A DNA stretch of 41,700 bases from CAYWMP01 sp964459445 (GTDB lineage: Bacteria; Desulfobacterota; DSM-4660; Desulfatiglandales; HGW-15). The position numbers were made by a program, and so were the translations under genes. A model generated the notes under the pieces. That model was not told where the DNA came from. It was given only the letters and a program-made list of their open reading frames with translations, and searched no databases. Where the stretch lies: contig CAYWMP010000029.1 of NCBI GenBank assembly GCA_964459445.1, positions 1-41,700 on the forward strand, written 5' to 3'. Shown in pieces: positions 1-9,685 of this stretch (the first letter of the stretch is position 1; the number at the start of each line of letters is the position of its first letter).

Positions 1-204
1 CCTAATCGAAATTGTTTGACACATTTAGTCAAACAATCGGCATGTAAGGAGCTAACAAGAGATGTTGACCGAATTTCAAGTGAAACCTTCCCGAAAGGGG
101 ATTCAACACCCGCCCAAGCGATTGTCATAGATCTCAAGATTACAGGTAAAATGCCGATATACGGTATAGAGGCAAATGTTTCAGCAAAGTGCTTTAGGCG
201 TTGA
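1..204 (+). CDS. doubtful open frame at window edge
   Basis: The frame is open from base 1 to the TGA at 202-204, so it could be the 3' end of a gene that starts outside the window. The roughly 67 visible residues match no family I recognise and show no motif or membrane segment. A perfect 10-bp inverted repeat lies inside it (11-37), which is more typical of an intergenic region. I regard it as more likely non-coding than a real gene tail. Confidence 0.15.
   Translation, partial: PNRNCLTHLVKQSACKELTRDVDRISSETFPKGDSTPAQAIVIDLKITGKMPIYGIEANVSAKCFRR
11..37. repeat. perfect inverted repeat, 10-bp arms
   Basis: ATTGTTTGAC (11-20) pairs exactly with GTCAAACAAT (28-37) around a 7-base loop. No T-run follows on either strand, so it is not a standard intrinsic terminator. 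It could be an operator or an RNA hairpin upstream of the response regulator at 226. Confidence 0.45.
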
Positions 205-225
205 AGCGTGTTTCCTGAGTAAGTC

Positions 226-594
226 GTGAAAAAAATGAAAATTTTAATCATTGAAGATAATGAATTGAACATAAAGCTTGTAGAAGCCGTGCTGCAAACG
301 ACTAAATGCACCTTAATCAAGGCCTTAGACGCTGAAACCGGTATAGAACTGGTCCGCGAACACAAGCCGGACCTGATACTCATGGACATACAGCTTCCAG
401 GAATGGACGGTCTTAGCGCAACCCGCATCATAAAAGGGGATCCTGATTTAAACACGATACCGATCATTGCTCTCAGTTCCCATGCGATGATCGGCGATGA
501 AGATAAGGCCAGAGATGCTGGCTGCGACAACTACATAACCAAGCCCATCGATACGAGGACTTTTCTCAAAAGCATCGACAAATACATGAAATAG
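226..594 (+). CDS. single-domain response regulator (CheY/DivK-like receiver)
   Basis: This 122-residue protein is one receiver (REC) domain with no output domain. The acidic pair E10-D11, the phosphoacceptor D54 in LILMDIQLPG, the Ser in IALSSHAM and the Lys in YITKPID are all present, so it should accept phosphate from a histidine kinase and act by protein contact. It sits 330 bases upstream of a hybrid kinase with two receivers of its own (924-4598) on the same strand, so a shared phosphorelay is plausible but not shown. The start is either GTG at 226 or ATG at 235. Neither has a strong ribosome binding site, and both keep the whole domain. Kinase partner and target are unknown. Confidence 0.9.
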   Translation: MKKMKILIIEDNELNIKLVEAVLQTTKCTLIKALDAETGIELVREHKPDLILMDIQLPGMDGLSATRIIKGDPDLNTIPIIALSSHAMIGDEDKARDAGCDNYITKPIDTRTFLKSIDKYMK

Positions 595-923
595 GGCATC
601 CCAAACCCGGCCAAAAGCGTTTTCTTTTTCTGTAGTTTCAAATACTTCCCAACCTGAAATCCAATCCTAATAACCAAAATAGGGCTGTTTTAAAAGGTCC
701 GATACTGACATCAGATAGGATGCCGTTTTTCCATGCCCTAGGTCGAAGCTCGTGCAGAGAAATTCGGGAAGTTAAGAGCAAAATGATGGCACTTTTTTTG
801 CACGAATAATTATTGGATTTTTACGAGCTAAAATCTATCGCGGATTGCTCAATTCGACCGGTAAATTCATAAAGGATGTCATAGAATGAGGACCTGTGTA
901 TCCCGGGTCATGTTCATATAATC
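595..923. other. intergenic region, no gene seen
   Basis: These 329 bases separate the response regulator from the hybrid kinase. I see no supported ORF, no strong terminator hairpin and no convincing sigma70 promoter. The presence of the spacer suggests the kinase has its own promoter here, but I cannot place it. Confidence 0.4.
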
Positions 924-3900
924 ATGAAAGCAAATCAAAACCAATTTCAGCAGCGAATTGAAGACCTTGAGCAGCAGGTCGCCTATTGGAAGAATATGGC
1001 GGAGGAGGCACTGAGCGCGCAGGATGCCCTGCTAGAAGACGAGAGCACCCGCATGGGAGCTCAGATAGGGAGTGCCGGGAACATCATAGTGCTCGAACAG
1101 GCTGAGGCCGCACTAAACCAAAGAAGCGCTTTCTTAGATGCCTTACACGAAACGACACTCGGATTGATGAGCCGGTTGAATCTGGGTGAATTGCTGGAGG
1201 CCATAGTTGGAAGGGCAGCAGATCTAGTCAAAACCAAGCACGGTTTTTTGTTCCTCTACGATTCAGATAAAGAAGTGGTTGAATTAAAGGTTGGATTGGG
1301 AATTTACGGGCAGAAAACAGGGTTCTGTATGAAGCCCGGTGAAGGCTTGGCAGGTAAAGTGTGGTTATCGGGCAGCCCCATGGTGGTTGATGATTACCGT
1401 TCCTGGGAAGGACGGCATCCCGACCCCTACTGGGATGCCATCGAGAACATTGTGGGAATACCCCTAAAATCAGGGGGCCGTGTCACAGGGGTGATCGGAT
1501 TAATCAATAATAAGCCTGGAAAAGGATTCCGAAAAGAGACCATCGATGTCCTTAGTCGTTTCGGCGAACTGGCCGCCATAGCCCTGAACAATTCAAGACT
1601 TTACGAAGAAATCAAAGAGTTGAATGAATCCCTTGAACAGCGGGTCATTGAGCGAACCGCTGAATTGGATAAGAAAAACGAATATCTGAAGGTTTTGAAT
1701 AACCTGGCCTTTGATCTGGCACGACAGAATGAACTGGATGAGCTTCTCAGGTTGATAGTCTCCCGTGCTCTTGAGCTTATAGGATCGGCCCACGGCTGTG
1801 TTTTTGCTAAGATCGATCAGGATACCTTGGAGATTAAAGTGGGTCAGGGGATATACGGTGATTATATTGGCTATCATACGAAGCGCGGTGCGGGCCTGTC
1901 AGGCAAGGTGCTGGAGACAAATAGCGCGTTAGTGAAAAACGATTATTCCAATTGGGCGGGTCGCCATCCGGATTCGAGGTGGAGTTCAGTAAAGGCCTGT
2001 ATTGGCGTGCCGCTGGTATTCCAGGGCGAGTTTTTTGGTACGCTCGTCCTCGCATACACAGAGGATGGAAAATGCTTTGGCAAGAATGAAGTCGACATTC
2101 TCAATCGATTTGCCGCCCTTGCGGCGGCATCTTTGGCCAATGCCGAACTTCATGCCAAAGCCAAGCGGGATCTGGAAGAGCGCAAGCGGGCCGAAGAAGC
2201 CGTTACAAGAGAAAGAGATCGAGCACAGCAGTATCTTAACATCGCCGGCGCTGTGATCGTGGCCCTCAGCCCTGACCAAACCGTTTCGCTCATTAACAAA
2301 AAAGGGGCCGATGTTTTAGGATATTCGGCAGAGGAGGTTATAGGAAAGAATTGGTTTGACAACTTCATCCATCATAGTGCTAGGGATCAAGTGAAAGCGG
2401 TTTTTGATAGCCTGATGGCCGGCAAAGTCGAGAATGTGGAATACTATGAGAATTCCGTGCTAACAAAAACCGGCGAAGAGAAAACCATAGCATGGCATAA
2501 TACCCTAATCCGGGACGAAACCGGGAAGATAGTCTCTACCCTTAGTTCGGGTGAAGACATCACAAATCGCAAGAAAGCGGAAGAAGCGCTTCGGGAAAGT
2601 GAAGAGCGATACCGAACGATTATTGAAGGTATCGAAGATGCCTATTTTGAGGTTGATTTGGCAGGCAATCTCACATTTTTTAATGATGCATTGGAAAGAA
2701 TAGTTAATTCTCCCAATGAAACACTCATGGGTCTTCATTATGAAGAGTATACTGACCGTGAGGATGCGGAAAAAATATATCGAGCCTATAACAGGGTTTT
2801 TAAAACAGGAGAACCATTAGAGGGGTTTGAGTATGACATCATAAGACCCAAAGACGGCGCTAGGATCAATGTAGAAGTAACAGTATCCTTGATAAGAAAT
2901 TTTGAAGGGCAACCAACTGGATTTCGGGGAATTCTCAGAGACATCACGAAGCGCAAGGATGAGAAACTCGAGCTTCAAAAAGCGAAGGAAGCGGCCGAGG
3001 CTGCCAGTGAGGCAAAGAGTGAGTTCTTGGCCAATATGAGCCACGAGATTAGGACCCCTATGAACGGCATTATTGGACATACAGGCCTTGCCCTGGACAC
3101 CGATCTAACGGAGGAACAAAGAGAGTACCTTGAAGCCGTAAGAATGTCTTCCGATCATCTGTTGGGCATTGTGAACGACATTTTGGATTTTTCCAAGATA
3201 GAGGCAGGTCACATGGAACTCGAAGAAATTGATTTCGATCTGCGAACGGCAGTGGATTTTGCTGCCGAGGCATTAGCTGTGAAGGCAGAAGAGAAGGATT
3301 TGGAACTTGTATGCCATGTTAAACCCGAGGTTCCGGAGTATTTAATGGGCGATCCGGGAAGGCTTAGACAGGTTATCGTTAATTTGGTCGGCAATGCCAT
3401 AAAATTTACTGACGCGGGAGAGATACTCATTTGTTGCGAGGTTGAGCATAAATATGAAGATTCAATCATGCTCCATTTCACCGTCTCTGACACCGGAATT
3501 GGGATTTCACCGGAGAAACTGGGCTTGATCTTCGAGAGTTTCTCCCAAGTAGATGGTTCAGCGACTCGTAAATACGGAGGGACTGGGTTAGGATTGGCCA
3601 TTTCCAAGCGCTTTATCGAGATGATGGGAGGGAGGATCTGGGTTGAAAGCGAAGTCGGAAAAGGGAGTATATTTCATTTTAGAGCAAAGCTTGGTTTCAT
3701 GGACGAAAAGGGACCGCCAACCTGGAATTTGGATTCCATCAATCCGGAGGGACAAAAGGCCCTGATCATCGATGATAACGCCACGAACCGGCGCATCCTG
3801 CGTGAAATGGTTTTTGGATTCGGCCTTTTTGCCAAGGAGGCTGCCCATGGTGAGGAGGGAGTAAAAGAGCTGAAAAGAGCGGCAAAAGAAGCCAAACCCT

Positions 3901-4598
3901 ATGACCTCATACTAATGGATTACCAAATGCCGGAGATGGATGGATTCGAAGCCAGCAAGCAAATCAGGGAGAATCCGGATCTTGGAGATACAAAAATTCT
4001 CATGCTAACTTCTTCGGGAATGAAAGGCGACGCGGCTCGTTGTGTGGAACTGGGAATTTCCGCCTACCTTGTAAAACCGATAAAGCAATTAGAACTCTTT
4101 GATGCCATTAAAATGGCCTTGAGCCAGGAAGAACGGGAAGCTGCGACCGGAAAAAAGGACCTCATTACGAGGCACAGGATTATGGAGGAAAGGCAAAGGC
4201 AAAGGCTCAGTATCCTGCTGGCTGAGGACAATTTCATCAATCAACAAATGGCTTTGAAAGTCCTTGAGAAATTAGGCCATTCGGTGACGGTCGCGGAGAA
4301 CGGTCAAGAAGCACTGGACCAAGTGGAAAAGGGGCCCTTTGATTTGGTGTTCATGGACGTCCAGATGCCGGTCATGGATGGCTTAAATGCCACAAGAGCC
4401 ATTCGTGAGAAAGAGAATGGACCCGCAACTCGTATACCCATCATTGCCATGACCGCCCATGCCATGAAGGGTGACAAAGAGAGATGTCTTGAGGCGGGAA
4501 TGGACGACTATATCTCAAAACCCGTTGATCCTCAGGCGCTTCAGAGTGTCATTGAAAAATGGAGTGAAAGTGACAGAGATGGACAGATGGCTTCCTAG
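924..4598 (+). CDS. soluble hybrid sensor histidine kinase (GAF-GAF-PAS-PAS-HisKA-HATPase-REC-REC)
   Basis: A 1224-residue hybrid kinase with no predicted membrane span or signal peptide, so it probably senses a cytoplasmic cue. Domain order by motif and similarity: short coiled coil (about 1-60), GAF (about 85-225), GAF (about 270-400), coiled coil, PAS (about 433-550), PAS (about 560-680), HisKA with MSHEIRTPMNG and phospho-acceptor H707, HATPase_c with the N box NLVGNAIKFTD and the G box GTGLGLAIS near 886, first REC with D999 in LILMDYQMPEMDG, second REC with D1145 in LVFMDVQMPVMDG. The two GAF domains resemble each other (both carry AGLxGKV and GRHPD segments), pointing to internal duplication. 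There is no HPt domain, so the phosphate needs an external HPt or acts within the receivers. The ligand is unknown. A terminator follows at 4662. Confidence 0.93.
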   Translation: MKANQNQFQQRIEDLEQQVAYWKNMAEEALSAQDALLEDESTRMGAQIGSAGNIIVLEQAEAALNQRSAFLDALHETTLGLMSRLNLGELLEAIVGRAADLVKTKHGFLFLYDSDKEVVELKVGLGIYGQKTGFCMKPGEGLAGKVWLSGSPMVVDDYRSWEGRHPDPYWDAIENIVGIPLKSGGRVTGVIGLINNKPGKGFRKETIDVLSRFGELAAIALNNSRLYEEIKELNESLEQRVIERTAELDKKNEYLKVLNNLAFDLARQNELDELLRLIVSRALELIGSAHGCVFAKIDQDTLEIKVGQGIYGDYIGYHTKRGAGLSGKVLETNSALVKNDYSNWAGRHPDSRWSSVKACIGVPLVFQGEFFGTLVLAYTEDGKCFGKNEVDILNRFAALAAASLANAELHAKAKRDLEERKRAEEAVTRERDRAQQYLNIAGAVIVALSPDQTVSLINKKGADVLGYSAEEVIGKNWFDNFIHHSARDQVKAVFDSLMAGKVENVEYYENSVLTKTGEEKTIAWHNTLIRDETGKIVSTLSSGEDITNRKKAEEALRESEERYRTIIEGIEDAYFEVDLAGNLTFFNDALERIVNSPNETLMGLHYEEYTDREDAEKIYRAYNRVFKTGEPLEGFEYDIIRPKDGARINVEVTVSLIRNFEGQPTGFRGILRDITKRKDEKLELQKAKEAAEAASEAKSEFLANMSHEIRTPMNGIIGHTGLALDTDLTEEQREYLEAVRMSSDHLLGIVNDILDFSKIEAGHMELEEIDFDLRTAVDFAAEALAVKAEEKDLELVCHVKPEVPEYLMGDPGRLRQVIVNLVGNAIKFTDAGEILICCEVEHKYEDSIMLHFTVSDTGIGISPEKLGLIFESFSQVDGSATRKYGGTGLGLAISKRFIEMMGGRIWVESEVGKGSIFHFRAKLGFMDEKGPPTWNLDSINPEGQKALIIDDNATNRRILREMVFGFGLFAKEAAHGEEGVKELKRAAKEAKPYDLILMDYQMPEMDGFEASKQIRENPDLGDTKILMLTSSGMKGDAARCVELGISAYLVKPIKQLELFDAIKMALSQEEREAATGKKDLITRHRIMEERQRQRLSILLAEDNFINQQMALKVLEKLGHSVTVAENGQEALDQVEKGPFDLVFMDVQMPVMDGLNATRAIREKENGPATRIPIIAMTAHAMKGDKERCLEAGMDDYISKPVDPQALQSVIEKWSESDRDGQMAS

Positions 4599-4661
4599 GG
4601 ATGTCATGGTTTCATTTATGTAGTGATTGCCGCTCACGGCTTTCCTATAAATCCAAAAAAT

Positions 4662-4712
4662 AAAAACCGCCTGACAATCGGAGCTATCCAAAACGAATGG
4701 CAGGTGGTTTTT
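4662..4712 (+). terminator. intrinsic terminator after the hybrid kinase
   Basis: AAAAACCGCCTG (4662-4673) pairs with CAGGTGGTTTTT (4701-4712), one G-T wobble, around a 27-base loop. T-rich sequence continues to about 4719. The A-tract/T-tract symmetry means it could work in both directions. Confidence 0.7.
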
Positions 4713-5117
4713 GCTTTTTGGTAGATAGCCAATTACCCTCCTCTATGCTATGCTGAGAGTATCAGTTGCTATCAACTTTCTTCCTGTACACATTTCGGTA
4801 TTCATAAAATGCGTAACACTTTGGATGCAAAAACTCGCTTGATTGAGTAGGGACTTGGGGATCTCTTGGAAGGGACGAACTCGGTTCAGTGAGCCAACCC
4901 TTGGCAAAAAGCCTTCCATTGGCGGGCGGCGAGCAATTCCCATCAATCGCCAGAAGGTGATCTCTAGATTTCTCAAAGCCATCCACCCGCCCGCCTAGCG
5001 AGCAATTCCCTTTGCATTGCCTATGAGCCTCTTCGTCCCGGTAAAGAGATTGCTGAGCCCCTGCTTAATTGAAAAGGGCTAAAATGTTACGAAATTTCAA
5101 TCTCTAAAACAGCGAAA
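4713..5117. other. intergenic region, no supported gene
   Basis: About 400 bases between the terminator and the lipid kinase. Two overlapping minus-strand frames (4743-4982 and 4762-4986) encode about 75-80 residues each, with no recognisable family and no good ribosome binding site. A short element GCGAGCAATTCCC occurs twice, near 4928 and 4998, as an imperfect direct repeat, and is probably degenerate repeat sequence. Confidence 0.4.
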
Positions 5118-5984
5118 ATGCGCTACGCCATCATCACCAACCCCGTTGCAGGAAAGATGACCGTAGACCAGAAGGTAGAGGCGTTGGGAAAGCCGGCCGA
5201 TATCTTAAATGCAAAAATATGCGGTCTGGAGGCGGCAACTTCCGAAGAATTTGCTGAATGTGCACAACAGATTGCCGAAGAATGCGATGCGTTGGTTGTG
5301 GCCGGCGGAGACGGTACCCTCTCAGATATCATAAACGCCATCGACACCTCTCAAAAAACAATCGCTTACCTGCCGCTCGGGACAGGGAATGCCATGGGGC
5401 ATGCCCTTGGATACAGGGGATCTCTCGCAGAAATAGCCGTAAGAATTAGAGAGGGCAAAACCCAGGACTATGACTTGATCCTATGCGATGACAAGAGACG
5501 CGCGTTCATGGCCTCTATGGGGATTGAAGGGGCGATCATTCGTCTGAAGGACCGGTTCGCAGCTGAAGGAAAAAAGGGTATCGGGTCCTATCTAAGGGCA
5601 ATTCTCAGAGCCTGTTTAAGGGATTACGAACGTGCCAACGCACAGGTCGCGTTGGATGGGGCAAAATATCAGGTGGAAGATCTCCTGAGTCTTATGGTAA
5701 TGAAACAGCCATACTATGGCTATGGCATGCGCATGGTTCCAAAAGCCAGGTTTGATGACCGTCGATTACACTGTCTGTGGATGGATTGCGGTCTATTCAA
5801 GGCAGCCATGGCCGCCGGAGAGGCGTTCGTGGTTGGCAATAGGATCGGCCAATATCACATTTGCCGACAGATGAGAGTAGCATTGGATCAACCCCTTCGG
5901 CTTCAGATCGATGGGAATGTCGCCTGGACGAGGAATGAATTTTCCTTTCGAATCATCCCTAAATCCCTGAAAATCAAATGTTAA
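5118..5984 (+). CDS. diacylglycerol/lipid kinase family protein (YegS-like)
   Basis: The 288-residue product belongs to the DAGK_cat/NAD-kinase-like fold. It has the nucleotide-binding loop AGGDGTL (GGDGT at 63-67) and the downstream LGTGNAMG motif near residue 90. The length and C-terminal beta-rich half fit YegS/BmrU/DgkB-type soluble lipid kinases, which phosphorylate diacylglycerol or related lipids at the membrane face using ATP. The true lipid substrate cannot be told from sequence. It stands alone: a terminator and 400 bases separate it from the kinase upstream, and a repeat-rich spacer separates it from recC. The start ATG at 5118 gives the usual MRYAIITNP-type N terminus of the family. 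Confidence 0.85.
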   Translation: MRYAIITNPVAGKMTVDQKVEALGKPADILNAKICGLEAATSEEFAECAQQIAEECDALVVAGGDGTLSDIINAIDTSQKTIAYLPLGTGNAMGHALGYRGSLAEIAVRIREGKTQDYDLILCDDKRRAFMASMGIEGAIIRLKDRFAAEGKKGIGSYLRAILRACLRDYERANAQVALDGAKYQVEDLLSLMVMKQPYYGYGMRMVPKARFDDRRLHCLWMDCGLFKAAMAAGEAFVVGNRIGQYHICRQMRVALDQPLRLQIDGNVAWTRNEFSFRIIPKSLKIKC

Positions 5985-6227
5985 ACGTCTCGAAAATGCT
6001 TCATCCCTAAGGTTCCCCGTTCAACGTTCGGCGTTCAGAGGTTGCGTTTTTCTTAAACCTTTGAACCTTGAACCCTCGTATCTGACTAAGCAACGCTGGA
6101 GTCAGTTTTTTGATCAAACTGGCCGCTTAGGCGGCCAGAGGCGGCGCTGAACCCTGAACCCTTGAACCCTATTTTTCTAGAACCCATCATTCCAGTATTC
6201 CATTTGTGAGCGAAGCGAACTAAGTTT
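5985..6227. repeat. intergenic repeat cluster (GAACCCT-type phrases) with hairpin
   Basis: This spacer contains reiterated degenerate phrases: GTTCAACGTTCGGCGTTCAG near 6019-6040, TTTGAACCTTGAACCCT near 6058-6076, and CTGAACCCTTGAACCCT near 6154-6171. Between them a perfect hairpin, TGGCCGC (6120-6126) with GCGGCCA (6131-6137), has a 4-base loop. It holds no gene. The phrases look like a dispersed low-complexity intergenic element rather than a coding remnant, and the promoter for recC is not evident. Confidence 0.6.
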
Positions 6228-9200
6228 ATGACACTGAGCGTTTTCACCAGCAACAGACTTGAAATTCTTGCTGAAACATTGGCTGATGTCCTGCGCACCC
6301 CTTTGGGCTCCCCACTGGACCAAGAGGTGATCGTGGTGCAAAGCCTGGGCATGGAGCGATGGTTATGCATGGAGCTGGCTCATTACCACGGTATTTGCGC
6401 CAATTACCGGTTCCCCTTCCCCAATACCTTTGTCCAACAACTGATTTATGAATTCCTGCCAGAACTAACCGAGGTGTCACCCTTCGACCCCGGAATCATG
6501 ACATGGCGAATTATGGAACACCTTCCTTCCTGCCTGCCTCAACCGGCGTTCAAGCCCTTGCGTGTCTACCTGAGTGAAGACAGGGTGGATCTCAAACGAT
6601 TCCAGCTCTCAGAGCGAATTGCAGACCTCTTTGACCAGTATCTCCTGTTCAGACCCGACATGATTTTCCGTTGGGAAAGCGGAGCGGAAAGCCATTGGCA
6701 GGCCTTGCTGTGGAGGGAATTGGTCAAAGGACAGGAAGGAATGCATCGGGCGGCCCTGGGAAGGGCATTCCTTCAGGCCCTGAGTTCCTCTAGGGATGTA
6801 TCCGCGCTTCCGGATAGGGTAACCGTTTTCGGGATCTCAACCCTTCCGCGTTTCTATATGCAGGTCTTGGAAGCCTTGTCCCATTTTCTACAGGTAAATA
6901 TATTTCTTATGAATCCCTGCGGCGAATTCTGGGGGGATATCCTCTCCGAATGGGAGATGAAGAGGATCGCCGGAAGGGAAACCGAGCGTGTTTCATCCTA
7001 CGAAGAACTTCATCTGGAAAAAGGCAACAGCCTCCTTGCATCCATGGGGGCCTTGGGCAGGGAATTTTTCGACATGGTAAATGAGTTTGACAAAGAAGAT
7101 TTTACATCCTTTCAGGACCCAGGGGAGGGAACCCTTCTCCATTGCGTACAGTCGGATATTTTACATCTAAGAGACAGGGCTAAAACAGGATTCAAGAGAC
7201 CGCCCATTTTGGGGGACGACAAATCCATTCAGGTCCATTCATGTCATGGCCCCAAACGGGAAATGGAGGTGCTCCAGGATTATCTCTTGGATAGGTTCGA
7301 CAAAGATCCGATGCTGCAGCCCAAAGATATCCTAGTCATGACGCCCGATATCGAAGCCTATGCGCCCTATATTCAGGCGGTTTTTGATGTACCGCCGGAT
7401 GATCCCAAAAGGATTCCCTTCAGTATTGCAGACCAAAGCATCAGGAAAGAAAGCGAAATCATCGATTCCTTTTTCACTATCCTGGATCTTTGGGAAAGTC
7501 GCTTTGGGGCGCAGCAGGTCATGGCCCTTCTCGAGTCGCGGACCATAGGTTGCCGGTTCGGCCTCTCGGAAATGGACGTTGGGCTTATCAGGGAATGGGT
7601 AAGGAAGACCCACATCAGGTGGGGCATCGATCATGAAAGTCGAAATCAAGCAGGGTTGCCCGCTTTTGAGGAAAACACCTGGAAGGCCGGTATCGATCGG
7701 CTTTTGCTCGGTTATGCCATGCCCGGACACAATGAAACCCTGTTTGAAGGGATATTACCCTACGACCATATTGAAGGAAGCGAAACGCAGGTCCTGGGGA
7801 CTTTAGCTGAATTTCTGGATCTTCTCGACTCTAAGGTCAACCTGCTGGGTCAAATCAGGACCCTGGGCGAATGGTCTCCTGTGCTGATGGGGCTTCTCGA
7901 CGATTTTTTTCTCCACCACGAGGAAGGGGAAAGAGAAATGCAGGTGCTGCGGCGTTCCGTTTTGGAGTTGGAGGAAATTGAAAAGCTCTCCGGCTACACT
8001 GAAAAGGTTGATATACACGTGATCAAATCCCATCTGGTTTCCTGTTTTGAGCGAGAGGGGTTCGGGTTTGGGTTCATCACGGGCGGGATCACCTTTTGCG
8101 CCATGCTCCCCATGCGCAGTATTCCCTTTCGGGTTATCTGTCTTGTGGGTATGAACGGCGATGCCTATCCCCGGGAATCCAGGCCCTTAGGATTTGATCT
8201 CATGGCCAAGAAGCCTCGGCCCGGGGATCGGTCACGCCGAAACGACGACCGATATCTTTTTCTTGAAGCCATCCTATCAGCCAGGGACACCCTCTATCTC
8301 AGCTACGTTGGACAAAGCATCCAGGACAACAGTCCCATCTCTCCTTCCGTCCTGGTAAGCGAACTTATGGATTATATGGAACAGGGCTTCGCAAACAAGG
8401 GCAAGAGGAATATTCTTGAGCAGATCCTCATCAAGCATCGCCTTCAGGCCTTCAGTCCTGAATACTTTAAATCCGACGGCAACCTATTCAGCTATTCCAA
8501 AGAAAACTTCGAGACAGCAAAACGCCTCATCAAAGGGCCGAAGGACCCTGCGCCCTTCTTCTCGATCGGATTGAAGGCGCCGGATCAAGAGTGGAGAAAT
8601 GTAGATGTGGAAGGCCTGTGCCGATTTTTCGGAAATCCAACGAGATTCCTTTTGAACAATCGCCTCGGGATTTTTCCTGAAGACGAGGTCCCGATTTTGG
8701 AGGATAAGGAGGCCTTCAGCCTTAAGGGGCTCGAAAAGTACCTGCTTGAGGCGAGACTCCTTATAAAAAGGCTCGGGGGGCAGGATTTGAAAAAGGCCTT
8801 TGGGGTGACGCGAGCCTCAGGCCAGCTTCCACACGGCACTGTGGGGAGGTGCATCTATGAGCATCTCATACAAGGCATCGATCATTTTGCGGAAAAGACC
8901 GGCAGTCTAATGGAAGGGGAAACTCTCGATCCCCTCGAGATAGACCTACAACTGGGAGGGATGCATCTTACCGGACAAGTCGGACCGATCTATCCCCATG
9001 GATTGATTCATTTCCGCTATGCAAAAACAACGGCCAGGGACCTGCTCCGGCTCTGGATTACCCATCTCCTCTTAAATCAATGCAGGTCGGACCTTTATCC
9101 ACGAAAGAGTATCTATGCAGGCCTGGAATCCAATCAATGGCAAGAAAGGGGATGGGCCTCTTTTTCCTATTCTCCGGTAAAAGATCCGGAGATCCATCTT

Positions 9201-9539
9201 GCGGGTCTCCTGGATAGGTATTGGTCGGGACTGAGGGCGCCCCTTCAATTCTACCCCGAGTCTTCGTATATCTATGCCAGGGAGATACTATCCAAGCGGA
9301 GCTCGGATGAGCAGGCCATGCTGAAGGCAAAAACCAGTTGGTTGGGAAGCGACTATGTTCGCGGGGAGTGCAAAGACCCAAGCTATCACCTCTGTTTCAA
9401 GGAATCGGTTTCACTGGGTCAAGAGTTCCGTGAGATATCGCTGGAGATCTTTGAACCTTTGATTGCACACAAACAGGAACCGATTAGCCACCAAGACACG
9501 AAGGCACAAAGCCCGCCCTGGCGCAACTCGGTTGAATAG
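6228..9539 (+). CDS. recC: exodeoxyribonuclease V subunit gamma (RecC)
   Basis: A 1103-residue RecC homologue, the subunit of RecBCD that splits the duplex and scans the 3' strand for Chi. The N terminus (SNRLEILAETLADVL, then VVQSLGMERWLCMELA and ANYRFPFPN) is the typical RecC helicase-like start. Segments such as VHSCHGPKREMEVLQDYLLD (about 341-360) and GMNGDAYPRE near 640 are conserved in the family, and length is close to E. coli RecC. recB and recD follow on the same strand, confirming the assignment. Odd feature: the last ~17 residues (from about SHQDTKAQ) are encoded by an intergenic-type repeat whose inverted copy lies at 9672-9685, so the native tail may have been replaced or extended. 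The start ATG at 6228 has no strong ribosome binding site. Confidence 0.92.
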   Translation: MTLSVFTSNRLEILAETLADVLRTPLGSPLDQEVIVVQSLGMERWLCMELAHYHGICANYRFPFPNTFVQQLIYEFLPELTEVSPFDPGIMTWRIMEHLPSCLPQPAFKPLRVYLSEDRVDLKRFQLSERIADLFDQYLLFRPDMIFRWESGAESHWQALLWRELVKGQEGMHRAALGRAFLQALSSSRDVSALPDRVTVFGISTLPRFYMQVLEALSHFLQVNIFLMNPCGEFWGDILSEWEMKRIAGRETERVSSYEELHLEKGNSLLASMGALGREFFDMVNEFDKEDFTSFQDPGEGTLLHCVQSDILHLRDRAKTGFKRPPILGDDKSIQVHSCHGPKREMEVLQDYLLDRFDKDPMLQPKDILVMTPDIEAYAPYIQAVFDVPPDDPKRIPFSIADQSIRKESEIIDSFFTILDLWESRFGAQQVMALLESRTIGCRFGLSEMDVGLIREWVRKTHIRWGIDHESRNQAGLPAFEENTWKAGIDRLLLGYAMPGHNETLFEGILPYDHIEGSETQVLGTLAEFLDLLDSKVNLLGQIRTLGEWSPVLMGLLDDFFLHHEEGEREMQVLRRSVLELEEIEKLSGYTEKVDIHVIKSHLVSCFEREGFGFGFITGGITFCAMLPMRSIPFRVICLVGMNGDAYPRESRPLGFDLMAKKPRPGDRSRRNDDRYLFLEAILSARDTLYLSYVGQSIQDNSPISPSVLVSELMDYMEQGFANKGKRNILEQILIKHRLQAFSPEYFKSDGNLFSYSKENFETAKRLIKGPKDPAPFFSIGLKAPDQEWRNVDVEGLCRFFGNPTRFLLNNRLGIFPEDEVPILEDKEAFSLKGLEKYLLEARLLIKRLGGQDLKKAFGVTRASGQLPHGTVGRCIYEHLIQGIDHFAEKTGSLMEGETLDPLEIDLQLGGMHLTGQVGPIYPHGLIHFRYAKTTARDLLRLWITHLLLNQCRSDLYPRKSIYAGLESNQWQERGWASFSYSPVKDPEIHLAGLLDRYWSGLRAPLQFYPESSYIYAREILSKRSSDEQAMLKAKTSWLGSDYVRGECKDPSYHLCFKESVSLGQEFREISLEIFEPLIAHKQEPISHQDTKAQSPPWRNSVE

Positions 9540-9685
9540 GATGGAGTAATTGCAGCAGGCGAAAACCGGAACCTATTGAACTCCGGTCCTAATCAATCAG
9601 GTCTGGGCCAGGGAAGGAATATGAAGTCTAAATCCTGAACCTAACACATTAGTTATAATCTTGGTGGCTTAGTGTCTTAGTGGCT
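9486..9685. repeat. inverted repeat pair bridging the recC end and recC-recB spacer
   Basis: AGCCACCAAGACAC at 9486-9499, inside the recC reading frame, is matched by its reverse complement at 9672-9685 (13 of 14 bases). The flanks (GAAGGCACAAAG on one side, TTGGTGGCTTAGTGTC on the other) are related iterations of the same phrase. This resembles dispersed short repeats common between genes in some Desulfobacterota. No transposase is present. Confidence 0.55.

Noticed and set aside
4743..4986. Two overlapping minus-strand ORFs of 79 and 74 residues
   Set aside because: Two frames over the same bases, no motif, no ribosome site; repeat-like intergenic DNA is a simpler reading.
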